Shown piece by piece: positions 1 through 9,476 of a stretch of DNA of 64,000 nucleotides. The position numbers and the translations under genes are program-made. The stretch covers positions 4,123,973-4,187,972 of the forward strand of contig WBVU01000003.1 in NCBI GenBank assembly GCA_009192285.1. Reading direction: 5' to 3'. How positions within the stretch are numbered: position 1 is the stretch's first letter; every line of letters starts with the position of its first letter. This DNA is from Morchella semilibera. Its lineage: Eukaryota > Ascomycota > Pezizomycetes > Pezizales > Morchellaceae. The notes under the pieces were generated by a model that saw nothing but the letters and a program-made list of their open reading frames with translations, had not been told where the DNA came from and ran no database searches.

Positions 1-287
1 TGTTTGTCCAGATCTTGATTCTCCCTTCCTTGTTCCGACACTCTTGTTTGCCATTCCTTAGTTGCTTCTTTGGCTTCCTCGGTAACGTCATCGAGTTCGG
101 ATAGGAGAGTGTGGACGGCGTGAGTTGCATCGTGCATTAGTTTATGCATCTTTTTTGCTTCGTCGGTGGCTCCTGGGGGGACATTGGGATAACTGGTAAC
201 AAAACTATCCATATCTGTTACTAGTTGCTCATAGTTATCCCTTCCGGGTCCGTCATCTGGGCTTCTTGCGACATGGTAACCGAAGTT
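1..287 (-). CDS. Edge exon, coiled-coil, possibly Gag-like (partial)
   Basis: An open frame runs on the minus strand from about 287 off the left edge of the window. It encodes an acidic, Glu/Lys/Asp-rich helical stretch, including TDMDSFVTSYPNVPPG and later LLSELDDVTEEAKEATKEW. A stop lies just upstream in the same frame, next to a plausible splice acceptor (AG at 288-289), so this is probably an internal or second exon. I do not recognise a conserved domain. Coiled-coil character and the repeat-rich surroundings would suit an LTR-retrotransposon Gag N-terminus, but that is a guess; an ordinary cellular coiled-coil protein is equally possible. Confidence 0.3.
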
Positions 288-347
288 CTATGGTAGGGTC
301 CTAAGCGAGGTTTGTTGTGTAGGTTGGCGTAGGAGACGCAACCTTAG

Positions 348-834
348 TATCACGGAGCGATGCGTAGAGATAGTCGAAAGTGCCAAGGTACACAACCGAG
401 GCAAGGGGGGGGTAGAGCGAAGCGGGGCGAGGTAGGCGAGGTAGGAGGTATCGGAATCACTAAGAGCGAAGACACAAGGTAGAAGAGTTCACAGAGACTA
501 TGGAGGTAAAGCAAGATCCCCGAAGGGAGTTCCGAAAACTAGAAACCCGAAAATACAGTACTGACTAAAGAGACAGGAAGGTTGCGTGAAGAAGAAAGGA
601 GAAAAAGAGAAACTCTACAAGCGAGGGAGAACACTCCATATATATAGCCCTAACATCCCCTCGCTGACTCATTCCCTAGAACCCCCTAGAACCTTAGAGA
701 AACCCTATCTATTATCAATCCATATCCCGCATTAACTTATAACATCCCTGCCACAGAAACCCTTAGAACCTAATAGAAAACCCTGACTAATCCTTTATCC
801 CGCAACATCACTCCATACCTTCCACGCCGTGATA
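348..834 (+). mobile_element. Family C TIR element, copy 1
   Basis: A 487-bp element bounded by TATCACGGAGCG at the left and CCACGCCGTGATA at the right, i.e. inverted ends of the form TA-TCACGG...CCGTGA-TA. The interior carries repeated GCGAAGCGAGG-like purine-rich motifs, then AGGTTGCGTGAAGAAGAAAG, a TATATATAGCC box and a run of TAGAAACC-like motifs. The TA at each end looks like a Tc1/mariner-type target duplication. No transposase is encoded, so it is non-autonomous. Other copies lie at 3393-3895, 48739-49886, 50112-50731 and 56505-57023. Confidence 0.75.
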
Positions 835-1119
835 CTAGCATATTCAACAACTTTTAATAGTTGTCAAGGTTAACACTGGATAGAGCTGTTATTGACCTTA
901 GAACTCCTGTATTTATACATGGTCAATTATATACAAGTATTTCCTGAGTTAGAAATAGAGATAATATTAAATGTCTATTGGGTGAGGCTTCATTGAGTAC
1001 TGATATCGGGAAAATAAAGAAGGTCAAAAATAGTGTATACAAAGATCTATTATTATAAAAAAATTATAATTTATTTCTAAATATATTGTAACTATTAGCA
1101 AAAAATATAAAGTTTATTT

Positions 1120-1290
1120 GTATCGGTAGGTAATATACAGAAGATAATCATCGGCAAGCAATATAATAATAATGATTCTCGGTAAGCAAAATAATAATAA
1201 TAACAATCGGTCAACAGTTTAAAATAATATTAATCGGCAAGCAATACAATAATAATCACAATCGGCAAGCAATACAGAAGTAGAGATTAT
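1120..1290 (+). repeat. Degenerate AT-rich minisatellite (ATCGGCAAGCAATA)
   Basis: About five imperfect units share the core ATCGGCAAGCAAT followed by AATAATAAT-like spacers, spaced roughly 35-40 bp apart. The stretch from 840 to about 1430 is otherwise AT-rich and I see no gene in it. Confidence 0.6.
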
Positions 1291-1427
1291 AATTGTAAAG
1301 AAATATAAGTAATAAAGAAAATAATTTATCCCATCATTTCAGAATCCTACTCCTCTTCTTCATCGGACCAAATCAATCTTTTTAGCAGTATTTTTATCCT
1401 GTTGATATTTTTCTCACAATTTGACCA

Positions 1428-2735
1428 ATCGGACAGGAGTGACAATACTCATACCAATTTGATGTGAATCAGATTCATTATATGCAACCTTAACTGATAA
1501 AGTAGTAACATGGTAGTCTGTCGGTTTCCAAACTACAACCGAACTCGCTGATTGTCGGATTCGGATTCCATAATCGGCAATAAAGAAGTGTCCTCCCTCA
1601 TCGGTACCATATGTTGTAGCAGTAGTCCAGAATAAAGCATATTTATGGGGACACTTTTCATTGTGGGTACGCCTATAATTTAGTTAGTAATCGGACGGTA
1701 TAACTCCCAAGTAATTGAGAAGTAGGTTTGTTTTTATCTGTATGGTTCATACTCAAAGTTATAGTAGGAATGCAAAATCCTCTAATGTCTTCAATGATTT
1801 CCTTCGTCAACCTTCCCTAACACATATTCCACAGTAGGGCAAAGATATAGCTGCCCATGTACTCAAACTCTTCCTTTCAGTTTTGCTTTGAAGTGATATT
1901 TCTAACCTAATCAAAGCTGGACCTGCTTCTGGAACCAGCTGAGTATCCCATTTGACAGAGCTTGCCAGTATCTTCAAGCTAATAATTTGTTAGTATAAGA
2001 CTAAGAATTAGGGAAACAATAGTACTTACTCGCACAGATTTCTTGATCTCGCACTCCTTAATAATAACCTTATTGACTCAATCCAAAGTCTCCTCTCTAC
2101 CCTCAATCATCCAATCCCTAGCAACCAACCCAATAATATCTCCTGTTTCAGACATCAGCAAGACTTCATTTGTCTCCTGATGTCTCCTGAGCTTCAGGAG
2201 ACTCAAAAAATCTCCAGGAGTCTCAGGAGACTCTCAGGAGACCCGGGAGACTGTTGGGAGACTGCAGTCATAAGTTGAGTTTGCTGATGGAATCGGTGAA
2301 GATAACATTATCCTTCTTGGATACATCCAGTTTTAGTTGAGGGTTTAAAGACATCATCTGAGGAATCTTTAGTCTTTTGTCTTTAGGTTTTCCTAGTTGT
2401 AGGTGATCATGCCATGTGTCATGTATGGTTTCAGATTCATAAATCCAGTGGTTGATGGGTGCATAAGGTGTTTGAAGTCGATTCAATTTAACAATGGTAA
2501 ACTTTTGCAGGTATTGTTCTCTCTTATTATCGTCCTCCCTAAGGTTACAGTCTTTGACAAATAAAAACTTAATCGTCTTGATTCTCTCCATCGCTTCCTT
2601 CCTTATCTGTATCGCTGCCCTTAGATCTAAATACTTAGTCAAATCTTTAGTTTGTTGGTGATGATTGAGAAAGGCAGCAAGATTGTTGAATGTTACAGAG
2701 CGACACGAAGACAAGGAACTAGAGAGCCGAGGCAC
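1428..2735 (-). pseudogene. 2-oxoglutarate/Fe(II) oxygenase-like gene relic, transposon-interrupted
   Basis: Two minus-strand segments look like one gene. The N-terminal part (about 2290-2690) contains RLQTPYAPINHWIYESETIH and LKIPQMMSLNPQLKLD. The C-terminal part (about 1428-1690) contains GGHFFIADYGIRIRQS, then VVVWKPTDYHVTTL and IGMSIVTPVRLVKL ending at a stop. The order GGHFF-x-DYG-x-I, W-x-P-x-x-x-H-x-TTL and a downstream Arg resembles the C-terminal half of 2OG-Fe(II) oxygenases found in large fungal families, some related to TET/JBP. The family call is from memory of the motif pattern, not a search. M1 copy 1 sits inside it at 2153-2289, and stop codons and a possible intron lie between the parts, so it is a relic. 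More upstream coding may persist at 3189-3390, between two other insertions. Confidence 0.4.
2153..2289 (+). mobile_element. M1 MITE copy 1
   Basis: A 137-bp element starting CATCAGCAAGACTTCATTTG and ending AGTTGAGTTTGCTGATG. The 9-bp ends CATCAGCAA/TTGCTGATG are inverted. The interior is built of GTCTCC and GGAGAC motifs able to fold into hairpins. Flanks are GA on both sides, read as a 2-bp target duplication. It interrupts the oxygenase-like relic: the last codons of the 2268-2735 frame lie inside the MITE end. Confidence 0.85.
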
Positions 2736-3153
2736 ACAACCGAAGCGGAACGAGGACGAAGGTAGAAGGTAACAGCGATAGAGTCTAGCCTAGAAGCAGG
2801 ATCGTAGGGCAGAGGGTCCAAAGGGCATCTCTTACAAAGACGTGGAGACGAAGATACCAGTAGACAATATGAACTACGGTCATAGACTATGGTCGAGGCG
2901 AGGCGAAGCGAGGCAAGGGCAAAAACGAAGTAAGATACTATGGGAGACCCAAAGTGGTCTTGGCAAAACTATGATAATGACCTCGTTTATTCGGAACTAA
3001 AGACAAGAGACAAACAGAACTAAACCGTATGGCTGACAACAGGAAGAACACGTAAGGAAAGAAAGAAAGAAAAATGGACAAAGGAAAGGTTCGTAGCAAT
3101 ATATATATACTCCTCCTAATCCCTGTACAGTCATGACTTATTACATCGTGTAA
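2693..3153 (+). mobile_element. Diverged family C-like element
   Basis: The left part (GTTACAGAGCGACACGAAGA, then AGAGCCGAGGCACACAACCG) matches the start of family C in motif order. The interior has the same GCGAAGCGAGGC purine-rich repeats and a TATATATACTCC box. It seems to end near CATCGTGTAATGG, so the ends would be TTACA...TGTAA. It separates the oxygenase-like relic from further coding-like sequence at 3189-3390. The boundaries are uncertain. Confidence 0.45.
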
Positions 3154-3392
3154 TGGAAACTTATAGAAACTCCAAGAACCCAAAAGAATTAATACCGCAA
3201 CCGAAAGCCCATTCTCCAATATCCTACTCCTCTGCGAGATCCGTGGTACGCCGAGATATTGAATATGGTATTCCTAACTCCATTGGGTCCATCGGTTCCA
3301 TAGGGTCCATAAAGTATACCATCTCCATCACCGACATCGGCAATATCAGGAAACTGTCGCTTGATAGAATTAAGAAGAGGAATAATATCATT

Positions 3393-3895
3393 TATCACGG
3401 AGCGAAGCGAGGACAAGGGCGAGGAGTGCTAAGGTACACAACCTTAGATGGAACGAGACGAAGCGGATAGATACGAACCTAGGCAAGGTAAATGGTGGGG
3501 GTTCGGGGACGAGGAACAGAACGAGGCGGGGGTTACGAGGTGAAGGCTATAGATTTTCCTCCTATTCTCAGAAGGCTAGGAGCGGGGAGGACTTCAGAGT
3601 AACGAGAGATCCTAAGCTTTGTATTGGCTAAAGGATAGGAAGGTTGCGTGAAGAAGAAAGGAAAGAAAGAGAAACCCTACAAGCGAGGGAGAAATCTCCC
3701 TATATATAGCCCCAAATCTCTTTCGCTGACTCATCCCATAGAAACCCATAAAACCCAAAGAAAATCCTTCTATTAGCAATACATGCGCAACGTTAACTCA
3801 TAGAATCCCTGCTCAAAAACTCATAGAACACCATAGAAAACCCCTGACTAATCCTTCTTCCCGCAACATTACTAAATACGCTCCACGCAGTGATA
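3393..3895 (+). mobile_element. Family C TIR element, copy 2
   Basis: A 503-bp copy with ends TATCACGGAGCGAAGCGAGG and CTCCACGCAGTGATA, flanked by TA. It keeps the internal ACAGGAAGGTTGCGTGAAGA block and the CTCCCTATATATAGCCCC box. The latter is useful because it shows what copy 4 (50112-50731) looked like before M1 inserted at that box. Confidence 0.8.
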
Positions 3896-3899
3896 CATT

Positions 3900-4520
3900 C
3901 TATTCTCATGTACCGTATTCTGTTTTCGATAGGTTGCGCATTCCGTTCTCGATACATTCTGGGATGACATTCCGTTCTCAGTAGATTCTATAATACCGTT
4001 CTCAATAGGTTCCGCGATGATATTGCATTTTTGATAGGTGCTGCTACAGCTTTCCGTTCTCGATAGACGCGGTTCCACGACAGCTTTTCGTTCTCAATAG
4101 ACTCGGTTCCGCAACAGCTTTCCATTCTCGATAGGATCAGTTCCGTAACAGCTTCCCGTTCTCTATAGGTTCCACAACAGTACATCAGCAAGACTTCATT
4201 TGTCTCCTGATGTCTCCTGAGCCTCAGGAGACTCAAAAAATATCCAGGATTCTCAGGAGACTTTCAGGAGACTTGGGAGACTGTTGGGAGACTCCAGTCA
4301 CAAGTTGAGTTTGCTGATGTATTCCATTTTCGATAAATTCCACAACAGCTTTCCAGGTTCTGTAACAATATTCCACTCTCGATCGGTTCAGTCCTGGGAG
4401 GTTGATTCAGTCCTGGGAGGTCTATTGGGTGTTGTCCTAGGAGCTCAGTTTGGTCCTGGGTGCTTGGTTTGATCCTGGAAGGATGTTTTGGTGCCGTGTC
4501 GGTGTCCCAGGCGTCGATTT
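3900..4520 (+). repeat. Minisatellite of ~36 bp (GTTCTCGATAGGTTCCGCAACAG), split by M1
   Basis: From about 3900 to 4182 there are eight or more imperfect units of the type CCGTTCTCGATAG-x-x-TTCCGCAACAGCTTT. The array resumes after M1 copy 2, at 4320-4395, with ATTTTCGATAAATTCCACAA. A second short array of GTCCTGGGAG-type units follows at about 4390-4500. Open frames through it are artefacts of the repeat. Confidence 0.7.
4183..4319 (+). mobile_element. M1 MITE copy 2
   Basis: Full-length 137-bp copy with CATCAGCAAGACTTCATTTG and AGTTTGCTGATG ends, flanked by TA on both sides (2-bp duplication). It splits the minisatellite array. Confidence 0.9.
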
Positions 4521-4556
4521 GGGCGTGTCCTAGGAGTCTAAATACACGTTAGCATA

Positions 4557-5189
4557 TGTGATGGGATAACTCGACACAAAGTAAAAGATGACAATAATGA
4601 CGTAGAAGGACTCAAGGAGCACAGCCAGGGCGATGAGGTCACTAACGAAGACAGAGACGACACCGGGCAGGCATAAGCACAGGTACCAGCGAAGGCAAAG
4701 GCAAGGGCAAAGGTACAGAGACTCAGGACAAGAAGAGTGAGGACCGGATAGACCTCAACGAGAAAGATGAGAGGTACTATAGGTTTCCTCGAGGGAGGAC
4801 AGAATCTTGTGTGCAAGGAACTATGGCTTAAGGATAGTAGTATATTCCTATGTACCAAAATAACAGGAAGACGAGACGAAGAGAAAAGAAAGAAAGAACT
4901 AAGGAAAACATCTCTATCCACTATTTAACACCCTTCCCCCGCCAGTCCGCTATGACTCATACATCAACCGATAGAAACTCATAGAAACCTGTCAGACTCA
5001 CACCTCATATTTCTCCCCACCATCTCTTCTATTTACATTACCAATCCATCACGCCATCGATCCTCCTACTAGAACCCAATGACGACACCCCCTCCTCAAC
5101 AGACCTCCTCCTCGCTTAACATTACCCTAACAACCATAACAGCACTTCGACTACCTAACCCTCAGAACTAATGCCAAGACGCCGGAACA
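4557..5189 (+). mobile_element. Solo LTR, family L, with perfect 5-bp TSD
   Basis: A 633-bp element starting TGTGATGGGATAACTCGACA and ending CCAAGACGCCGGAACA, i.e. TG...CA ends. It is bracketed by GCATA at 4552-4556 and again at 5190-5194, a perfect 5-bp target duplication. No internal retrotransposon region adjoins it, so it is a solo LTR left by recombination. A frame across it (4538-4921, minus) is not a gene. Relatives lie at 44538, 47172, 49181, 51805, 55251 and 56013, with fragments at 52450 and 53730. Confidence 0.85.
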
Positions 5190-5207
5190 GCATAGGTGTC
5201 AGAGTAG

Positions 5208-5246
5208 GAGGTGGAGGTGGCGGTGGCGGTGGCGGTGGGAGTAGGG
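5208..5246 (+). repeat. GGTGGC simple repeat
   Basis: A short GGTGGAGGTGGCGGTGGCGG tract immediately left of M1 copy 3. Confidence 0.7.
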
Positions 5247-5256
5247 TGGATATGGA

Positions 5257-5364
5257 CATCAGCAAGACTTCATTTGTCTCCTGATGTCTCCTGAGCCTCA
5301 GGAGACTCTCAGGAGACTTGGGAGACTGTTGGGAGACTCCAGTCACAAGTTGAGTTTGCTGATG
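5257..5364 (+). mobile_element. M1 MITE copy 3 (internally deleted, 108 bp)
   Basis: Both ends (CATCAGCAAGACTTCATTTG; AGTTTGCTGATG) are intact but about 29 bp around the usual CAAAAAATATCCAGG core are missing. It is flanked by GA/GA. Confidence 0.85.
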
Positions 5365-5377
5365 GAGGCGGAGATCC

Positions 5378-5446
5378 TTGTAAGATGACTAAGCAAGATG
5401 ACTCATAAGGATGACTCACTAGGATGACTCAGCAAGATGACCTGTC
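5378..5446 (+). repeat. ~14-bp tandem repeat (AAGATGACTCA)
   Basis: Five imperfect units such as AAGATGACTAAGC, AGGATGACTCACT and AGGATGACTCAGC, in tandem. Confidence 0.65.
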
Positions 5447-5462
5447 ACTTTTGGACGCTATT

Positions 5463-6910
5463 TCATTTTCCTGACCGGCCGAAGGCCGGAGACGACTTGT
5501 CAATAACAATAGGAATAAGTAGTATTCGTATGTAGTTATCTCTGAAGACAGGTCTAACAATCTTTGCATTTGTACTCGTAGTACCAGGAGGCCTTCTTAA
5601 GCGTAGAATATAGTTCTTGGCATTTTTGACTTTATATACCGTTGTTAAAGGTAGGACGTAATTATTATCTATCCAAATGAAAGCTAAGACTTCGTCTATA
5701 ATCTCTCCAGCTAGAGTATGATTACATACTAGGTATTTGGCGGTTTTGCATGTCTTCAATTTCGAGAATTGTGTTAGAAATTATTTTGAAGCTTGACATG
5801 CTGTTCCGCAAGCTCCAACTTCCAAATATCTAAGATATCCAAATAGAGATATGTTTGTGAAGTAATTGTCCATATAAAGATCGAACTGGTATTGTATGTA
5901 AGAAAGTACCGTAATAACCAAATAAATAACAGCAGAGAAAGTTAAAGAATAGTCAGGGTATTTTTTAATCTCTGCAATTTTTGCTGTCTGAGAATGATAA
6001 AGCAAAGAGCATGTGTAACCACGCCAACATAAAGCAAAGAGCTTGTAACCACGTTTTATTGGTTTATTTAGCATTTTTAGAGTATGTTTGCTTTTTTCAG
6101 TAAACCTGTCCATCATTTCATCAATCGAGAGTTCTGTAGGTGGAAGGAGATAACATATAGAGGGGTTCCTAATAGGTGTATCCATTGGTGTGGTTTTTGC
6201 GTACCAAGGGGTCATTGGTACTGGGTTTGGAAGAGACAGATGAAAGTATTACTTAAGCTGTTGAAATCGGATTAGTCCTATATGTTGCATAGGTTCAAAC
6301 TTCATAGATTCCTCTGCCAGTACACATCAACCCATGAACTTTTTGCTCCAGTCTTCACCAAATCCATAAAAATCAATAGTCCAAACCAAACCATCAATTC
6401 GTTCGCAGTTGTAAGAAACCATGGCCTCGGCTTTTTGCTTGTATTACTGGCAGCAGAGATAGTGCCCTTTGACTCTGAATAGGAATTTGTATTTTTTGCA
6501 AAGGTCTCAAACTCTGAATTTGAAATAAAGAGCATGAAGAAGGCTAAAGGACTATCTCGGGTAACAGTATCCGGAACTTGACATTTTGCTTGGTGTTGAG
6601 GAAAAGAGGATTCAAGCGGAGTGAAGTCTGGTGAACCATTGCCAGTGAGGGATGGAGGTATATAAACTGAATCGTTGTCAATCTCCTCCTCTTCCGCCCC
6701 TAACTCTTCTTCTCCTCCATATGCGACAGGCAACTCCTCTTGGTCGAACACTTTACTCTCGCAATCTGAAGTCTCAAGGTCGAGAGTAAACACTAACTCC
6801 GTACAGCGAGAACAAACGGAGGCCTCCCAGCACCCTTGCACTTTTCCTGCACTTTCATGTCTCAAACCTATGCGCATGCAACCACCTGGTCCGTCAAAAG
6901 ATGGCAGCAT
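5463..6910 (-). pseudogene. piggyBac-type transposase relic
   Basis: Three consecutive minus-strand frames carry successive parts of a piggyBac (DDE_Tnp_1_7) transposase. The N-terminal segment (6302-6910, real ATG at 6910) has an acidic leader, then SPLAFFMLFISNSEFETFAKN and WFLTTANELMVWFGLLIFM. The middle (5781-6215) has LSIDEMMDRFTEKSKHTLKM and the Asp-containing MDNYFTNISLFGYLRYL. The C-terminal part (5463-5759) has FIWIDNNYVLPLTTVYKVKN and STNAKIVRPVFRDNYI, then breaks off after PIVIDK. Frameshifts and stops separate the segments and the C-terminus is missing, so it is inactive. Two catalytic Asp contexts (IDEMM, MDNYF) are visible. The 3' truncation abuts CCGGCCGAAGGCCGG at 5474-5490. 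I found no flanking TTAA pair. Confidence 0.85.
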
Positions 6911-8124
6911 TTAATCACCAGCGAAAGAGATACATCGCACCTAGAGTACATTTAGCACCCCCATGCTTTGATAAGCGAGCTTGTGTAACATTCGTAACTG
7001 CCCTAGCATTTAATATTATCTCTTTGTATTTCGTTTGAACCTCCTGGACCCCTCTACACTAGAAGACGCTGAAATCCTCTGGATAGTAAAGGCTAACCGT
7101 GGGTAGTAAGAACTGTGGGGTGGTAGGTTGTGGCTAAGTGATTTTTGAACCCTGACCCTATCCATCCCCCCGCCATTAATTGTCACTCACTTCCAATACC
7201 AGAGGATACATCATTGTGATGGGCACAAGAAAAAAGTCTCGAGGCTTTGTTTTATTGGCAACTATAGGTGGTGAGGTCAATTAATCTCGAGAGGATCTAG
7301 AGTATACCTACGGGCGCCGATCCTGGGTTTATTAGAGTACTACGGACAGAGGCCACCACTCACCGTCCATCTCGAGTTTAAGATGTCTTTTCCCTTCACC
7401 ACCTATTCGACGCTGTTCATTCGTGCAGACCCCGCCGCGGCAACTCTCCTACACCCCATGGCCACACACACTCTCAAAGAGCCTACGCAGAAGAACCTAT
7501 ATATATACATGTATCCACCGCCGAACCAAAACTACTAGGCCGCGCCCGCACATAGAGTCGATATACGGAGAACTCTCGTGTTCCCGGTTACCAGTGATCA
7601 TGGTAACCCTAGCCCATGCCTCAACTCTGGTGTGGCGTAAACTACAGCCGGAAAAGTCAATACCCAAAAAAGTGGCGGTCATGCCCCGGCCAACTCGGCA
7701 CCGCTCCGTTCGAATCTTTTACCACCGTACTAAGACTGCTGAACCCATCCGTGTAGCACTTGATATGCACACCCCCATGTGATTTACATCAAAGAGTACT
7801 TGTTCAACGTTTTGATAAGGTCACCTCGCACCGTTGATGATCGGGGTAAGGATATAGAACCATCGTAAGAGACTATCCCATACTCCGCGAAATTCTACTA
7901 CTTTATCACAAGGCCATATTCACTACCCTCACATAGTTCACAGTTTCTGCATACATTTCAAAGAGGATCGATTCAATTGCACACCGTTGAATACATGACC
8001 ATATCTTCCTGGTACTGAAAGTTTCTCCAAATGAAAAACCTACTAGAGAACCCTAATGATCTTGCCTTCCGGCACGACCTCCGTTTGCTGCCTTCCCTGG
8101 CGTAGGACCTGGGTTCCACTCTAG
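6911..8124. other. Intergenic, no supported gene
   Basis: Non-repetitive sequence of ordinary composition. A 119-codon plus-strand frame at 7423-7782 is Arg/Thr/Pro-rich with no recognisable features, and I do not support it as a gene. Confidence 0.5.
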
Positions 8125-8333
8125 TCAGTACAGTACAGTACCTAGGCAACGGGGCAGAGGGGGGTATACACTATATCTTATAGGATCCCGCTCAACGATG
8201 CCCTTGATGGTGCCGGTTTGTTGGTTGCCTGGTGGGGGATTAGTTAGGGATCGATGGATAGCAGGTCGAGGGGGGAGGGGTTACCATTGGCGTCGGAGAA
8301 GAGCACTGGTGTGCCGTTGGGGAGCTCCGCCAT
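8125..8333 (-). CDS. Small two-exon gene candidate, 50 aa, unknown
   Basis: The minus strand has ATG at 8333 in a good context (GGCAATAATGGCG), followed by MAELPNGTPVLFSDANG. A donor (GTAACC, at 8284) follows at phase 1. The intron to 8229 contains CCCTAACTAAT, a good branch-site context, and ends CACCAG. Exon 2 reads NQQTGTIKGIVERDPIRY and stops at 8125, giving 50 aa. Upstream (8340-8470) is a long pyrimidine-rich tract on the coding strand, typical of fungal promoters. The overlapping 94-codon plus-strand frame is an artefact of that tract. I do not recognise the protein. The gene could have a further 3' exon if an intron removes the stop. Confidence 0.45.
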
Positions 8334-8339
8334 TATTGC

Positions 8340-9298
8340 CGCTGTGGATGGAACAAAGGGAGAGATGGATTGATTATAAGTTGAGAGGCGGAGGGAAAGT
8401 TGAGAGAGAGGTAGAGAGGGGGGGTGGGGGGGGAAGGAGAGATTGTGTAAAATGTGGGGAGCGAGAAGAACGGGGGAGGTGAGCAGGTATTTATGCTTCC
8501 CCGGGGGAATTGGAGATTGGGCTGAGGGTCTTGGGGGATTGGAGACTGTCTAGGATCACACCACTGGGGAGTCTGGGGTAGGGCGGGTGGCCTGAACTAA
8601 AGTTATAATCAATCACGTCATCAAAACGCACTGTGAGGAATATAGGGTGCATCGAAATGGTATATTCTCCGCGCAAGTTGAGTTGAGATGGCTTGCCTGA
8701 ATACTGAGAATGGCCTGCCTGAATACTGAGATTGGCGGCCTTGATACTAACATGGCCGGCCTGAAGGCCATATGGGACGCCTGAAATTCAAATTGCATTA
8801 ACTGTTCGGCCCGGTGTTTTGTAGGACCTAAAGGAGCTGGATGTGGGTGATAGGTTGGAATAGGCTCGGGTCGCACAGCCAGGGTGAGGGAAGGGGGTCT
8901 GTAGGTCTATCGAGTATTGTTTGACTCCGAGCAGAGCCAGGAGAAAGGACCTGTTGACAGCTGGGAAGAACTGTATCTTTCTTTTCTCTCTAAATCATAC
9001 TTTCATTCGTTTCTAGGTACAAGAATGTTGCGTGCAGGGAAACCCTTTGGCATAAACAAAACTTAAAGAAACTGTATTTTATATTTATTAGTATATAAGC
9101 AACTCCGTGGCCGTAGTTAAGTAGCAGAAATAATCACGCCTCCTACTAATACGATAGCATATACAACGCCTAACGAAACCGCGAGGCGCGGTCCACCAAT
9201 CTAATGCTTTAATTACATGGTTGCACTAACTAAGACTTGGCCGCCTGAAGGAACGATCCTCTATTACATACCCACAGCAGGTAGTACAAGCCTGGAAA
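8340..9298. other. Promoter-like pyrimidine tract, then intergenic
   Basis: 8398-8450 is a G-rich (plus strand) / C+T-rich (minus strand) tract, probably the promoter of the small gene at 8125-8333. At 8690-8770 the phrase GGCCTGCCTGAATACTGAGA occurs as a short degenerate tandem of about 30 bp. No gene is supported. Confidence 0.5.
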
Positions 9299-9300
9299 TA

Positions 9301-9474
9301 CCGCAGAATCTCAGGAATAACGAATCTAACTGGGCTAGAATACTGCTTACCTATTGGTCAAGACGGCTAAAAGTTACGCTTTGGCTTTGTCGGATTGAGG
9401 CTCAACAGGTATTTGACCAATCCGAAGTCTAAGACTCCAGTCCAGTTCGATTCGTTACTCCTGAGATTCTGTGG
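9301..9474. mobile_element. Foldback MITE, 174 bp, TA-flanked
   Basis: The left end CCGCAGAATCTCAGGAATAA and the reverse complement of the right end, CCACAGAATCTCAGGAGTAA, match, and similarity continues for about 40 bp (AACGAATC-x-AACTGG). TA lies at 9299-9300 and 9475-9476. The frame at 9217-9432 runs across it and is not a gene. A one-sided relative (CCGTGGAATCTCGGGAACAA) occurs near 16095. Confidence 0.75.
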
Positions 9475-9476
9475 TA

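Noticed and set aside
3153-3470. 105-codon plus-strand frame
   Set aside because: It begins next to one repeat and ends inside a family C copy; the minus strand shows better coding character for the oxygenase-like relic.
4538-4921. 127-codon frame with hydrophobic segments (and similar ones at 44525-44905, 47580-47877, 49648-49972, 52233-52448)
   Set aside because: All lie inside solo LTR copies; the shared Leu/Cys-rich translation comes from a GGCAAAGGCAAAGG-type repeat, not a conserved gene.
6675-6914. 79-codon plus-strand Ser-rich frame
   Set aside because: Antisense of the acidic N-terminus of the piggyBac relic.
8198-8482. 94-codon Gly/Arg-rich plus-strand frame
   Set aside because: Composition artefact of a purine-rich tract that is the pyrimidine-rich promoter of the minus-strand small gene.
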